This document shows, piece by piece, positions 32,746 through 45,994 of a DNA stretch of 64,000 nt (position 1 is the stretch's first letter; each line of letters starts with the position of its first letter). A program made the translations under genes and the position numbers. The stretch spans positions 1,426,001 through 1,490,000 of the forward strand of contig JAAKBF010000007.1 in the NCBI GenBank assembly GCA_012656075.1, read 5' to 3'. The notes under the pieces were generated by a model. That model did not search any database. It worked only from the letters and a program-made list of their open reading frames with translations, and was not told the DNA's origin. Source of the stretch: Phytophthora hibernalis (Eukaryota > Oomycota > Peronosporomycetes > Peronosporales > Peronosporaceae).

Positions 32746-34191
32746 ATGGCGGCACGAGGCGCAGCCAAGAGACCGGATCAGACGAGCAACAGGAAGACGA
32801 CGAAGCACAACGCGTTGGTCGGTTACCGGGAGACAACACCGGACGTGGAGGATGCAGCGACGGCAGGAAGATGCAGGGAGGTATCGATACAACGTACATT
32901 GGGCGACTTTTTCTTCCCGGCGATGACCAAACAACGAGACAACCAAGTCCGGCGGGACTTCAAACTCGTGAAAAAGGCAGTCGCTCGTCACCGGCTAGTA
33001 GAACGGAAGGTAGAGACTGCGGTGCGAATGGACACGGAAATCTTCCACCGAAACGAACGGACTTTTAGTTGTGTTTCACTCAATGTGAACGGATTTGGCC
33101 TCAACGCCGCTCACCGGGATGAATTCTTTCGGGCCTTACGCCAGGACGACAATCACGGTCGACATGATGTTGTGTGTCTTCAAGAGACACACGTGGATGC
33201 AGGCGACGTCGAACACTATAGCCAGCTTCATGCGCGGTCCAGGGGCTTCCGCAGCCAACTCGACGGGGATGATCTCTGGTTTTGGGCGCCGGCGGACCAG
33301 AAGAAGGGCGGTGTGGCCATTCTTGTGGACCCGTACGGCCACCTCAAGCACGTGAGCCCCAGTATGCAACCCCACTGGTCGAATCATTTCATGGCGGTGA
33401 CGGATAGCTATGAGAGTTCCACGATGCTTTTTATTTGCGTCTACGCCCCCACCAACGAGCTCCGCGGGAGAAATTCTACCGGCGCCTGAGCAAGCTTGAG
33501 TTACCGAGGTAGACAAGATCGTAGTCGGCGGCGATTACAACTGCACGATGGACTCGCGCCTCTACCGGAGTTGGTACCGGAAGTTATCGGACCATGAGCC
33601 CCACCGTTAGCGCACCTGACCGCACAGCGGGGCTTGGTCGACGCGCAGACCCCTCCGGACGACGCTGGCCATGTGGATCTGCAAGCATACTACGCGACCA
33701 CGCACACCTACCAATACTCCTTTGGAGATGGCGTGGAAGCCACGGCTCGGCTGGACCAATGGTACGTCTCCGCACCGCTCGTGGAATGGATCGCCGAGGT
33801 AGAGGTATGGCGCACAGGAACACAGGCGGACCATAAAGCCGTTAAAATCCACCTCCGGAGTCCAACTGACCCAGTCCGGGTCCGGAAACCGGCGCGGCTA
33901 TACCCGCCTCCTCCAATAGCGCAGGAAGCGATGAACGACGCCACCACGCAGAGACTACAGACATTCCTCGAGGCATTGCCGGCAGCGGATGAGACCATGG
34001 ACGCGACGATTTGGGCCTCTGCTTGGGACCAACTCGCAATTGATACCGGGAAAGAAACGCTCCTGCTCATCAAACGGAGAAGGAAAACGGCACGACTCTC
34101 CTATAAACAACGAATGCGGCATTTGCTGAAGCAGGACATTCGCATCCTGGAGGCCGCGGCCGGTCAATCACCTTCGGTGAAAAAACGATAA
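32746..34191 (+). pseudogene. LINE 5' part with APE-type endonuclease
   Basis: The first open frame (to 33489) has a basic N-terminus and endonuclease motifs CVSLNVNGFGLNAAHR, HDVVCLQETHVDAGD (catalytic Glu), and KKGGVAILVDPYG. After frame changes at about 33470 and 33600 come VGGDYN (about 33530), a LDQWYVSAPLVEWIAEV strand (about 33750) and QADHKAVKIHL (catalytic His region). The enzyme nicks target DNA to prime reverse transcription. Confidence 0.7.
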
Positions 34192-34390
34192 CGGATAACC
34201 TGGATGTTCTGACGCTGCAGGATGGCAGCGGGGCACCCCTCTTCAACGGGTATGACACGCGATACGTACCTGCATTCGACAACGTGCGGCGACGTAGAAA
34301 CGGCGGCTATTCAAAGAGGGCTGCCATCACCCCGGCAAAACCACGAAGGCGTTCTCCCACCGCGTTAGCAACAAGTACGCAGATAATGAG

Positions 34391-35571
34391 GTGCACCGTT
34401 TGGATGCAGCAGCAGGGCACGCTGTCCGGGGCGTTCACGATAAGGCGGACACGCTTGCCGATGCGTGGACATCGATCATCCAGCACCTTTGGTCTACACC
34501 GGCAGCTCGTGCAGAGGTGCTAGAATGGCTGGTACCTAGCGGAGCGTATACAGAGATGCTGGAGGACCTCAAGGAACCAGTGACAGAGCCAGAGGTTGCA
34601 GCGGCGATCGGGGCGTCGAAGCGCGGAAAGGCGTGCGGCCCAGACCGTTTGGGTAATGACTGGTATCGAGACCACGCGGAGCTACTCGTACCCGCTTGTA
34701 CAATTGCTGATACCCCGCTGGCGCTTTCCCAGCGACCTTCCTCGAGGCCGACATCTTCTGCCTGAAGAAAGGGGAGAGTCCAGAGACCCGTCGAATTTCA
34801 GACCGCTGGCCCTCCTAGACTCTGACTACAAGCTCCTAACGCGGATAATGGCCATCAGGACAAGCCTCATGTTGAATCTGATGATCCACCGGAATCAAAA
34901 CGGTTTCGTCCCATTCCGGACCATCCACGCGACAGTGGATTTGTTCACGGCAGCACAGGCCGCCGCAAAAACAGATCCGACTATGGCTGAAGCTCTCGCG
35001 CTCCTGTTAGACATCAAGAAAGCGTATGACTCAGTTGATCGTGAGTTCTTATACGCGGTTTTGGAATGGCTGGGATTCCCGCCAGAGTATTTTGCAGCGA
35101 TGAGAGGCCTTCACACCGGCACGAAAGTGCGCTTCCTCGCGAATGGGTACCGCTCCAGATGGGTCACGGTGACTTGTGGGATTCGCCAGGGTGTCTCATG
35201 GCCCCTCTTCTTTTCCTCCTAGTGCTAAAAGCCCTCTATCGGCGTATCGACAATGACCACAACATTGAGGGGTTATGCTGCGGAGCAAGGCGGGAGAAGT
35301 CCGCCTAAAAGTCGGTGGGTACGCCGATGACACCGCCAGTTATGTGCTCAGGGCGGCTGAGGTGGTCATCATACTAGCAATTACGCGGGTGTTTGCGTTG
35401 GCATCTGGCCTCCAATTGACCGAGAAGAAGACATTGGTGGTCGCCCTCAACCCGGTGGAGGCAAGGCAGTTGCGGGAATTACCGGGGCCTCTAAAGGTAC
35501 AGGGACCACTGGTCCTCTCACGCTACCTCTGCATCCCGGTTGGTGGCAGTTGGCTCGAACGCAACTGGTAA
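34391..35571 (+). pseudogene. LINE reverse transcriptase
   Basis: RT motifs in order: ACGPDRLGNDWYRD (about 34650), SRDPSNFRPLALLDSDYKL, NQNGFVPFRTIHATVDLF, ALLLDIKKAYDSVDREFLY (catalytic Asp, about 35020), TCGIRQGVS, and VGGYADDTASYVL (the ADD box, about 35315-35340). Frame changes occur near 34760, 35200 and 35275. Confidence 0.75.
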
Positions 35572-37208
35572 CTCGGTTAGCACTTGCGGCACGGAAAACG
35601 ATGACGGCTGATCAGTGCAGCCTGGTGGTCATGGCCGTCGTCATTCCCAAGCTCTTGTATATCGGGCGGCATAAATGGCCGTCGCGGGAAACGATCTTAG
35701 CATTTCAAGGAATAATCAAAAATTTCGTGTGGCATGCACAATTTACGGACGGCAAGGTGTTGGGAAGGGCCTGGCTGAATGGGCATGTTGCTGCCCTTCC
35801 ACGCAACCGCGGGACCTCGCAGTCCCGGATCTCAAAATTGAACTGATGGCGTTGGCCGCGGTGACGGTCAACGTTTGGGCAATTGAAGCTGACACTGAGG
35901 CCCGCATTGTGGGGGACGTTGTAGCCGGCACTGCTGCTGCCAAAACGGTCGCAGACCAGATATTCATCACGCCACGGCACACCGCGGCTCAGAGCTACGG
36001 CAAGCTATTGCACGACACGCTATGGGCGACAGGGGTGACGATCTGCGCCGTACACGGTGGAGTGGGGTCCTCCCGGAGAAACGAGCCATGGTCCTGTCGG
36101 TGGGTCGCATGACGTACTTCAAGGGAAGGTGAAGCTGCAATGGCGGGGCCACCGGCTACTGGTGAATATGATCTGCGATCAGTATATCGCGGCCGAACTA
36201 GCCGCTCATGGTGAATTCTGTATGGATTGGTTGCCGTATATGGACCTGGTCACAGTGCGTCTGTATACGACGTCGGGGCGTATTATCACTCCTACCTCGC
36301 TATATAAGACTATTTGCTCCCCTGGACAGCAACTCCGGGATGTCATTCACTGGAAATGGACGGACACTGGGGTCTGGTAGTGACGGCTCTGGTCCACAAA
36401 GTGTCCAAATTTGCCCAACGTCAGATCAGTGGCTGAATCCACCTGCTCCTCTTGAACTACCCGCAGCTCACGAGACGCGGTGACCATAGTGGTGACGTGA
36501 AGTTTTCACGAAGGAGGGCGTGCAAGTCCAGGAGACAGGCCGAATCACGGCGGTCAGACGTTTCCTAGCTACTGGACCGGAGTCGAGGCCCACGGAAGAG
36601 GGCATACTGCAGTCCCATCGAGAGCTGGTGACCACAATTCAGACGGTGGTGGGGCCCACGATTACTGTCACGGAGGTGCTTCCGCACCCGAGGTTGGTCA
36701 GAATGGTCTGTCTCTGTGTCTGTAAGCGCAGGTAGACGACGTCCCGGAGGCTCTACAACGCGAAACTGCAACTAAGAACGGAGGCAAAGGAGTAGTCATC
36801 GCTGCAGCACGCCAAAGCCGCTGGGCGGATTTGAGTTCAGGCGCGGCGGCTGGCATTACGGCGCTGGCGTGGACACGAATTCGAAGGGTGGTTGGCCTAA
36901 ACCCCTGGGGAGAACAAATCCTATTGCGGATTAAGCACCAGGCAGTATCCTTGTACAACCCAGTGTCGGTCGGGATGGTATGTCCCCATGCGGACTGCGT
37001 TCGGCTGCAACGCATTGACCTACATCATCTGTTCTGGGCCTGTGCTGCAGCCACACAGCTCCGTGCCACGTCAATATCCCGGTGGAAGTCTGCAGGGCTG
37101 AAACTCAACGACTTTGAGAAAACTATTTTCTCTCTAACCTTACCGGGTACGCCAACAGGTATTACGCAGGCTACAGGCCGCATCGTGGCGGATTTGCCAG
37201 CGGACTAA
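35550..37208 (+). pseudogene. LINE thumb/linker with zf-RVT finger
   Basis: Low-conservation linker in several frames. Recognisable pieces are LYIGRHKWPSRETILAFQG (about 35660) and the finger MVCPHADCVRLQRIDLHHLF with WAC after it (about 36980-37045), a Cys/His cluster typical of the zf-RVT domain. Confidence 0.6.
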
Positions 37209-37582
37209 ATTGACGACCTGGGGACACGATTGAACGGGTGACAGCTAGCTGCTGGAGCATTGGGGCTGCGCAATACTTACTCGCGATCTGGCGATGGCGG
37301 ATAGCGTACTTTGACGAATAAAACGATGTGTCGCCGACGTACCCTGTTGCTGGAATCGCCACCAGACTTCGGACGGGGCACCGAGACGTCACGAGGGACT
37401 GTCTGCTCCACTTAGACCCAATGCTGCGCGGCCGGATTAGCTCGATCATCTCCACTGTAGTCAGGCGGACAGGGCGGACCATGATCACGCAGTCCCGCGA
37501 GGAGGATACTGCTTTTTAGTAGCGTTCGCAGGGAAGCTGCCACACCTGACAAGAGAGGACTAGCGGGACGGCTATCGTCAAA

Positions 37583-38000
37583 GTGCACCAGGGAACCGGT
37601 GATTTTGTCCTCCTCTTTGCCAATGGCTCCTGCTACTCGGGACCGGCACTAGCGCAACAACGCGCCAACCAACTGGGCCTACTCCAAGGGCTGCGACGAT
37701 ACCGCACACAATTTTGGAGCCCTGTTCATGTAAGGGGACCACGCTCACGTGATACGACAGCACACCAACAGGAAACCTCCGAAGGCGCAGACGTTGAAGG
37801 GAGCGTTCTGGAGAGCGAGATGTGCGATGGGGTGGCAGTTTGTAGCTGGTCCACTCAACCGCGCGAGCACAACAAAACCGCGACAGCACTATCGCGAGTG
37901 GCGCAGGAGACAGATCAACACATGCAGTGGAATGCGAGTGAATATCCAGACGACGGGCGAACGTGGAGGGGTGTTATGACTTCTCTCACACATGATGTAT
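37583..38000 (+). pseudogene. LINE C-terminal RNase H
   Basis: The start resembles strand 1 of RNase H (FVLLFANGSCYSGPALAQQ). Shifted frames give LVIRQHTNRKPPKAQTLKG after a GDSALVIRQ-like position (second Asp) and a C-terminal HNKTATALSRVAQET, corresponding to the conserved HNK-ADxLA motif. Confidence 0.6.
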
Positions 38001-38050
38001 TGTGCCTTTCAGACAAAATGGCCAATCTGACCTCTAAAGGTAGGTCCTAA

Positions 38051-39777
38051 GAATGAAGGGGTAGGGTTATACCTAGGATTTGCTCCCGAGCTAGACCGAA
38101 TTACGAGACCAGTATGTCTCCAGTCAAGTCCTACGTACGAGCTCTGATTTGCCTACAGGCCACCTTTTCACGATAAACGTCCGAATGGCCACTTGTCGGC
38201 GGCCATTTTACCCTACGTACGAGTGCAACCTTCTCAGCACTACTTTACTAGCGTAAGCTTTACTTTTTGTATTTTTGTATCTGCATTTAACATGTGTGAT
38301 TCGTCACAGAACCGAATCGAACTACCAGTCGGCAACAGTTAGCGAATTTAAAGACTGCCGTAGTGACTGCATCAATGTTAGACTGGCATTTCTAGCTCAA
38401 GGTCGGTCTACAATACTCTTCCCCAAGTTTGCTCATCTAGGAATTACTAATAAGGCTTAGGAGGGCCTACGCAGGACTTGTGCTCCTACGTAGGACCCTA
38501 AAATGGAAGGCGTTTTGGCAGAAAGGCACAATACAACAGTGGCTACATGCTCAGGAGACGACTGCCATCTCGGAGGTCGCAACGGGCACCGTGTAACCTG
38601 TAAGGTAGGCCGACACCTGCGTACTGCAAAAGTCGGCCAAACCCACTGATTGCATCACTGGCGTTGGATGGGCATGGGCATTAGGTGGCGTTAGGATAGC
38701 CTAAATGACATTAATGTATATCACTTCAAATTCAAAATAGAAATAATTTATTTACAATACATGTAACCCCAAAAATCTATTTACTGGGCACGCGCTTCAA
38801 TATATTCCAAACGTACTGAATTTATCTACCGGTACACACCACTGTTGTTTTTACGGTACTCGGTATTAGAGTATTATAGTGTGTTGCTTGGAAAAAATCA
38901 TCAAAATGTTGCTCGAACGGTCTGGATAAATCATCTGCTGCAGGTAAAATACGTTTATAAGTGATATCATATCATAGAGGTGTGTCGTCATAATCTTCTG
39001 CGGATGGGTCAACCGCCACAAAAAATAATAATCGATCCGGTTATCAAATATAGCCCGGTTATCAAATATAGCTGGGTTTTAAAGCTTATTTGTTGAGGTA
39101 TCCAAATCGTATTACGAAAGGTATCAGAAATGCAAGGATTCAGGATCCCTGATTTGCAGATCTTGGGCGGTTCGCTTAACCGCCACATACAAGTTACAAG
39201 TCACTTGCGATGTCGCCCAGCAGCACATTTGTCACAGTAAGTACGAATCGGACTTAGTGTGAATTCCGCAGTTTGCGCGGTTTTACCGCCGGAGATTCAA
39301 GCCAATCGAGAAACCACAATACATATCCCAACATTTTTGGTCCATAATTAAAGGACAAAATTTCGCTTAAGAACGCTGTTCTTTCCCATTTTTGTTTTAG
39401 AGCTGGGAATTAAGGACCAAAATGACTTAGTGTTTGTAAGGAGGGTGATTTGTCCGCGCTAAATGCGATGTGTCGGATATACCAAATTGTGTTTTGAACG
39501 GAGATATAACCCACGGCTAAAACTCCATACTCAACGCAAGTTAACTCGAAAGTTTGTCCTAGAATAAGGACAAAACAAAAAAGTGATATGTTAACCTGGA
39601 CATTTTTGAATTGTCATTTTCAGTCAGATGGACAACAGTGGACACAATGAAAGACATACCATTGTTAGAGCGAATAAAGGGCAATACGAGAAAATTATCA
39701 TAGCAATTAAAACTCTTGTCAAGATAATGCCCTAACTTTTTGCCTTAACTTCGGGGGTGTTGGGGCTAAGCTTACAT
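38051..39777. other. Intergenic; no gene recognised
   Basis: A/T-rich, probably including the LINE 3' UTR. Contains a perfect 18-bp tandem duplication (39037-39054 and 39055-39072). Confidence 0.5.
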
Positions 39778-40708
39778 CAGGGATTGATAGTCATTTGATT
39801 TTGGATGATTGAATATTCATATTGCTTTCAGAATCGAATGTGAATCATTTCCATTCATTTTAGCTCACATGAATGAATATTAATATTTGAACGTATTAAT
39901 ACCCATATTCAATCGTACTTAGTGCATTTCAGGGGATATGTTAAGATGGCTACATCGAAGAACCAAGCGGTGCGCAAAGAAGTGGAGCAAAGATAAGCGT
40001 AGTAAAAGGGATACCGGTTCTCCGGTTTCCTGAGAAGGCAGAGTACATGACAAGTGAAAGTTCAGACGACTAACGATGCAACAGCCAATCAGACAAGAAA
40101 ACCTGGACGAAGTTAGCATCTGCTGCTCGTCGAAGAAACCTAGATAGCGAGAGTTCATTTAGGAAGTACAGGTACAGACAGAACAGGCCGAGCAGCATCG
40201 AGAGTCCAGCGACCAGCTCGTAGCTCGTAACCCGCCCACCACATCATTCAGGGCTAGTCTCTCAGAGCACTTCTTCGCAGTGCACTTCAAACCTCGGCTC
40301 ATTTTCTGCTCGATTGCCCCTACGATGCCGCACGTCAGGAAATAGTACGTTATTTGTCTGTAAGAACCCGCCATTTAATCATACTTCGGCGGTGATCTGA
40401 AATACAAGTATTCTAGAGTTATTAAAGTCATAGGCTTAGTCTGCTCTAGCCTAAATCCGGTATGCCGTTCTTGTCAACCAAAAAGGTTTCGTGGTTGCTG
40501 TTTCCGCTTGTCTTTGATTTTGAGTTCGTTTACCGTTTGGCGCAGTTTACGCTGCAAAAGTTGTTCAAACAAAGCAAGAAATGAAAGCGCACCCTTGCAT
40601 TACTGAGGGGAATAACGATAAGATACAAAACCTTACTTAGCAGATAGTCGCACATCATTTCAAACATCATTGCTGCACAAACGATACATTTTGATCGACG
40701 CACTCCTC

Positions 40709-40992
40709 TGTTGAAATTGTCAGTGCATCCATGCTGTAGGTAAACGCTTGCGATACCATGGGACAAGGAAATCTGAGCGAGGGTTGGTTGCGTACATGGT
40801 AGACTAAGTTACTGGTTGGTAGAGCTTGAGAACGTAGTGAAGGAGAGCTTCCCTGGTCAATCGTGCTCATGGTTGCACCTGTCTGCTCTCCTCACTTTGG
40901 CTTTTGCTGTATACACGTAAGGCAACAGCTTCAGTAAGTGCAGCCAGCTCCCTCATCCAGTTCCCACTTCAAGTGCACTACTAAGATTAAAA
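40709..40992 (+). repeat. 5' LTR of the Copia element
   Basis: 284 bp, about 95% identical to 45711-45994 by eye. Confidence 0.9.
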
Positions 40993-40998
40993 AGTTAA

Positions 40999-41905
40999 GT
41001 GTCCAAGCCCCCGACGCTGATCTGCGCAGCCATTATGAAGTGGAACTCGAACTACAACTTCGATGGGGAAAACTACGCTCCGTGGAAGGCGCGCGTGAAG
41101 GCGCTACTTCAAGCCAAACGACTCTGGAGGATTGTGATGCTCGAAGATCTACCTGGGCTGATTCAACGGAGAAAGAAGACTTCTGGAACCGGGAACATGA
41201 AGCTACGGCGTTTCTGATGTCCACGCTGTCTGATGAGATGGTGATTTCGGTGAGCAACAAGCGCTATGCGTACGAGATATTCCAACACCTCGAGAAGACG
41301 TATGAACCACGTAACTGGGGAAGCCTGTGTGCACTTCGTGGCCAGTTTGTAACGTTGAAATATCACGACGGAGCGGACATGCTCGCGCACATCAATGAGC
41401 TGAAGACCCTGGCCCGACGTCTCGCAAACCAAGGAAAACCTATCGATGACACGGAGAAGGTTTCTCAGCTTCTCACCAGCCTGCTAAAGTCATGGGATTC
41501 GTTCAAAAGCATTTACTACATTCAAGAGACTCCAATTCCGTGGCCTTCAATGGAGACGAATGTGAGGGCAGAGGCTCCTCGTCGACTCGCGGTTCGGGGT
41601 CATCTGCCTGAAACTACCACTACGGAGGCTAACGCGGTGCTTCCAGATCAAGTCCAGCAATCTGGCAATCGTCGTCAGCCGAAAAAGCGTGGTGGAGGTG
41701 GTTGACAGAATCATGGCTTCGACGCCATACGTAAGCGGCGCGAACGAGATTCGGGTGGTGAGTGCCACTATTGCCACGAACAAGTGCACTACAAAGTGGA
41801 CTGTCCAATGCAAAAGCGCCATAGCAGTGAGCAAGCAGGAGGACGTGATGGAGGCGGTGCTGATGTTGCTCTTCAAGAAAGAAGTGCAGCTTTGTTCGTC
41901 AATGG
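40999..41905 (+). pseudogene. Copia gag (UBN2-like) with zinc knuckle
   Basis: Begins around MKWNSNYNFDGENYAPWKAR (41034), then after a frame change near 41110 DFWNREHEATAFLMSTLSDE, RYAYEIFQHLEKTYEP and LLTSLLKSWDSFKSIYYIQE. A shifted frame carries the CCHC knuckle CHYCHEQVHYKVDC (about 41770-41810). Capsid-type protein binding element RNA. Confidence 0.75.
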
Positions 41906-42014
41906 AAGTGTGGGCCTCGCTGTGTTGGTTAACGATGGTGATTCGGTCACTGCTTCTTAGGATGGGGCCCTGAATTCTGAATCTGATACCAGCTCTGAAG
42001 CAACAGAGTCGAAC

Positions 42015-42599
42015 ATGTCCGAGACTGAAACGGAATCGACGTCTTCAAGTGATGGTTTGAGCCGTGAAAATAACATACCTGGTGCCTTTCTGTACGGACG
42101 GATTGATGTGGCTGAAGGTGATTCGTCGGCAGCTTCTCCAGTAGCTGCCACAGCGGTCAGCAGATCACCTGTGGTGGCGACAGCTACGAGACCCGATGGT
42201 ACTTGGATAATTGATAGCGGGTGCTCCCAGCACATCTGCTTCTCGCGAGATTTGTTCACCAGTCTAAACCCCTGCGGTGGAACCGTCGTTGTCGCAAACA
42301 ATGAGACTGCTCCAGTGAAAGGAGTTGGTAGTGTTATCATTCGTGTCCTGGACTCGGAGAGCAACTTGCAGCAATTGAAACTGAGTGACGTGCTTTTCTT
42401 ACCTGAACTGCGGAAGAATTTGATTTCGGTGACGCAGTTGTCGATGAAGGGAGTCATTTTTGATTTTCATTCGACTCCAGGTAAGGCAATTCTCGAACTC
42501 GGAAATCTGCGTTTGCCCAGCGAGAGACAGAATGGTGTGTGTGTGATTAACGCAATGAACAAGCAGCAATTGGCTCTTTATGTATTTCGATCGATCTAG
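42015..42599 (+). pseudogene. Copia aspartic protease
   Basis: Open 194-codon frame with TWIIDSGCSQHICFSRDLF (the DSG active site), SVIIRVLDSESNLQQLKLSD and LFLPELRKNLISVTQLSMKG, the standard Copia protease plus the start of the GAG-pre-integrase region. Ends in a stop just before a pre-integrase HGRFRHASKSIL segment in another frame. Confidence 0.8.
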
Positions 42600-44369
42600 C
42601 ACATGGTCGTTTTCGTCATGCTAGCAAATCGATTTTGAACAAAATGCTGACGAAGAAGCTGGTGACGGGACTGAGAGTGATTCGATCAAGTACTGATGAC
42701 GAGGAACCTTGTGATGCCTGTCAGCTCGGAACAAAGCGACGGTGCTCATCCCCCGGCTTCGAGACAGAGTGTTTTGGGGTGCAACGACGTTGTTCACAGT
42801 GACATCTGCGGACCAATTGAGATTCCATCTATGCACGGGAAGCGCTACGTGCTTATTTTCGTCGATGTATTTTCTCGCTATTGCCATGTCTACCTGTTGG
42901 AGCGTCGCAGTGAGTTCTTCGATTGTTTTGTACGGCACAAAGCTGCAATTGAAAACCATCACAACCGGTCATTACGCAAGTTTATCAGTGATAACGGCGG
43001 CGAGTATGTGTCGGATCGATTAAAAGCTTTCTGTGAAGTACACGGGATTGCACGGCACACCACGGTGGCACACACACCAGGGAAGAACGGTATGGCAGAG
43101 GCTCGCTTCCGTATTCTTTTCAACAAGGTCCGTACAGTCTTGATTGATTTTAATTCGCCGAAACAACTATGGAAGGAGGCTCTACTGTCAGTCGTGTTCC
43201 TGCAGAATCGGACACTGAATGCAACAACGCAGCGTGTTCCGTTTGAAGTCTGGCACGGATTTCCTCCAGATGTGTCCCAACTTCGAGTGTTTGGATCTCT
43301 CGCCTATGTTTACTTGCCAGCCAAGTCTGGGACATCATCGGCGGGGAGGAGTTCTGGTGGTGCTCGGTCTACGAAGCGGCAAAAGCTAGACTATCGCTCC
43401 GTACGAGGTATATTTGCTGGCTATGCGCCGCAACAGAAAACATGGAAAGTACTTGACTGCTCGAGTGGCGGCATTCTGGTGTCTTGTCATGTGTCGTTTG
43501 ATGAGACTTTCTCGCCTGCGGCGGAAGAATTGCGGAGACAAGAGTTTCGTTCCCTTAGTAACAGACTGGCGGTTGACTTCAATTACTATACAAGGTCGGC
43601 CACTAGCGAAACAGACCTTCTCTTCTACAGCCAACAACCGCCGGCTGAGAAGCGCACGGCACGTGATGTCGAACTACTGGAGGACTTCGTGAGTTCTTTT
43701 GATTTATCGGAAGTTAATCTTACCCATGCGCGACCTGCAATTCTAGACTACGATCCGATGGTGTGTGCAGTGATTGATCAGATCTCACCACAAGTGCTTA
43801 CCAAGAGATGCAAAGCACGAAATCCAGTGCTACATGCGGCCCGAAAGCAGCAGGAGGCAGAAACACTAGTGACGTTCGAGAATGTTGCTGCTAAGACGTC
43901 GATGGGCAAGCTGGTGTCAAGTGGAATCGCGGCAGAGCCAAAGTCGTACAGCGAGGCAGTGTCGCGACCAGATGCGCGTCATTGGAAAGAGGCGATCGAC
44001 AAGGAAATGGCTTCACTAAAATCTAACAAGACGTGGACTGTGATGCCTTTGCCACAAGGTAAACGAGCTCTCTCCTGCCGATGGTTGTTCAAGATAAAAT
44101 ACAAGAGCGATGGCAGTATTGAGAGGCACAAGGCGCGCCTGGTCGTAATCGGGTGTCAGCAAGTCAAGTACATTGACTTCGACGAGATGTTTGCTCCCGT
44201 GGTTCGACTCGAATCTCTGCGAGTACTGCTGGCAATTGCATGTATCAAAGATCTCGAGTGCCATCAGATGGATATCGAGATAGCATTTTTGAATGGGTCA
44301 TTGGACGAAGAGGTGTACATGAAGCAGCCAAAAGGAATGGAGATATATGGAAAAGAGGAAGCTCCATAA
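42600..44369 (+). pseudogene. Copia GAG-pre-integrase, integrase and RT N-terminus
   Basis: The pre-integrase zinc region (CDACQLGTKRRCS) precedes a long open frame (42696-44369, 557 codons). Integrase core residues: VVHSDICGPIEIP (Asp), FISDNGGEYVSDR (Asp) and GKNGMAEARFRILF (Glu). After a linker the Copia RT starts: HWKEAIDKEMASLKSNKTW, ALSCRWLFKIKYKSDGSIER, KARLVVIGCQQ and HQMDIEIAFLNGSLDEEVYM. It ends at a frame break at about 44340-44369. Confidence 0.85.
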
Positions 44370-45460
44370 GAGTTTGTACGGATTAAAGCAGGCTCCACGC
44401 GCGTGGCACAAGTCGCTGGCATCGTTTATTACTCGAGAAGGGTTTGAAAAGCTGAGCTGTGAGTCATGTGTCTACGTTCGAAGAAGTCGCGGGGAGTTGG
44501 AGATAGTTGCAATCTACGTCGACGATTTGCTCCTGCTTTGTAAGTCTACTGGCGTCATGAATGCCTTGAAGCAGTCCATCTCTGAGGCCTTTAAGGCCAA
44601 GGATCTCGGAGAAGTAAGTTTTATCCTCGGACTTAAGGTTACTCGTGATAGCTCGGTGCGCAAGCTGTGGATCAACCAGGAGGCCAACGTTAAATCCATC
44701 CTGCAAAAGTTTAACATGGAGCATGGGGCCGGTGTCGCTACCCCGACGGCATCGGGCAAGAAATTGTCGAATCAACAGGGTCCATCAAGTGAAGAAGCTG
44801 CTGCTAAGATGCTAAAAAGTCTTTTCGACAAGCCGTGGGAAGCTTGATGTACCAGATGATCGGTAGCCGTCCGGACATTGCTTTTGCTATTCAAGACGTG
44901 AGTAGGTACCTGTCAAATTACGGCGAAGCACACTGGGAGGCGGTGAAGCGGTGCATCCGGTATCTCAAGGCAACTCAAGAGAATGGGCTTGAGTTTAGTG
45001 GCGATTCAGTGACCTTAAGAGCCTACACGGATTCGGACTATGCGGGGTGCGAAGATGATCGGAGATCTGTATCGGGCTACGTGACGATGATCGAAAATTG
45101 TACAGTCACTTGGAGCTTGTGAAAACAGCGCATTGTGGCCCAATCTACCGCGGAGGCAGAATATGTAGCGCTGGCACATTGCACTAGAGAGTATTGTTCC
45201 TGCGACAGCTTTTGAAGGAACTTGGGAATGAGCAGGGGTCAACCGTGGTGAACGAAGATAACCAAGCGTGCATCGCTATCGCAGAAAACCCAGCTCACCA
45301 TTCCCTGATTAAGCACATTGATGTGCGTTATCATTTCATTCGAGAGCATGTGCAGCTCAGGGAGGTGGTTCTGCAATATGTTGTGTCAAAGAAAAACGGG
45401 GCTGATACAATGACCAAGGGACTGCTAAGGAAGCAATTTAAATATTTCGGAAGGAGATGA
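44347..45460 (+). pseudogene. Copia RT C-terminal part and RNase H
   Basis: Continues with KSLYGLKQAPRAWHKSLASF, IVAIYVDDLLLLCKSTG (YVDD box, about 44515-44535), DLGEVSFILGLKVTRD and IGSRPDIAFAIQDVSRYL. RNase H residues: AYTDSDYAGCEDDRRSVSGY, then after a stop at 45119 VAQSTAEAEYVAL, and KHIDVRYHFIREHVQ in the last ORF (45194-45460). Frame breaks near 44820 and 45195. Confidence 0.85.
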
Positions 45461-45710
45461 ACGTGAAGTCGGTGCAGTAAGGCCTTATGTCTGCCAAGTT
45501 CGCTGTGTGAACTGGTGTGAGTAGATCATGAGAAGGCGTCAAAGTGATTCACAGAAGTCTGTCTTTGCTACAGCCGCTAAGAACCTAGGAAGTCGCGTGT
45601 TGACGGAATTGGAGGTGGATTGGAGAGATCAATTGATCGGGGGAGCTTGGTGCAAGTGAAACATGGTATCGAAGCAAGTCAGCAGCACTGGAATTCGCAC
45701 TGCGGGAGAG

Positions 45711-45994
45711 TGTTGAAATTGTCAGTGCGTCCATGCTGTAGGTAAACGCTTGCGATACCATGGGACAAGGAAATCTGAGCGAGAGTTAGTGGCGTACATG
45801 GTAGACTAAGTTACTGGTTGGTAAAGCTTGAGATCGAAGTGAAGGAGAGCTTCCCTGGTCAATCGTGCTCATGGTTGCACCGGTCTGCTCTCCTCACTTT
45901 GGCTTTTGCTAAATACACGTAAGGCAACAACTTCAGGGAGTGCAGCCAGCTCCCTCATCCAGGTCCCACTTCAAGTGCACTACTAAGATTAAAA
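45711..45994 (+). repeat. 3' LTR of the Copia element
   Basis: 284 bp, followed directly by the TCCTC duplication. Confidence 0.9.

Larger units (their letters stand above)
32746..38050 (+). mobile_element. LINE-type retrotransposon (EN-RT-zf-RNase H), degraded
   Basis: One plus-strand array of APE-type endonuclease, reverse transcriptase, zf-RVT finger and C-terminal RNase H, with many frameshifts and no LTRs. The RNase H tail suggests an I-like lineage. The 5' end is not defined upstream of 32746. The 3' end is near 38050-38250; no tail or duplication is recognised. Confidence 0.75.
40709..45994 (+). mobile_element. Copia-type LTR retrotransposon
   Basis: Identical 284-bp LTR lengths (40709-40992, 45711-45994) start TGTTGAAATTG and end GATTAAAA. 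A perfect 5-bp target duplication TCCTC flanks the element (40704-40708 and 45995-45999). LTRs differ at roughly 15 positions (about 5%), so it is older than the Gypsy insertion. Gene order gag-protease-integrase-RT-RNase H is Copia-specific. The LTR 3' end is AA, not the usual CA. Confidence 0.9.
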
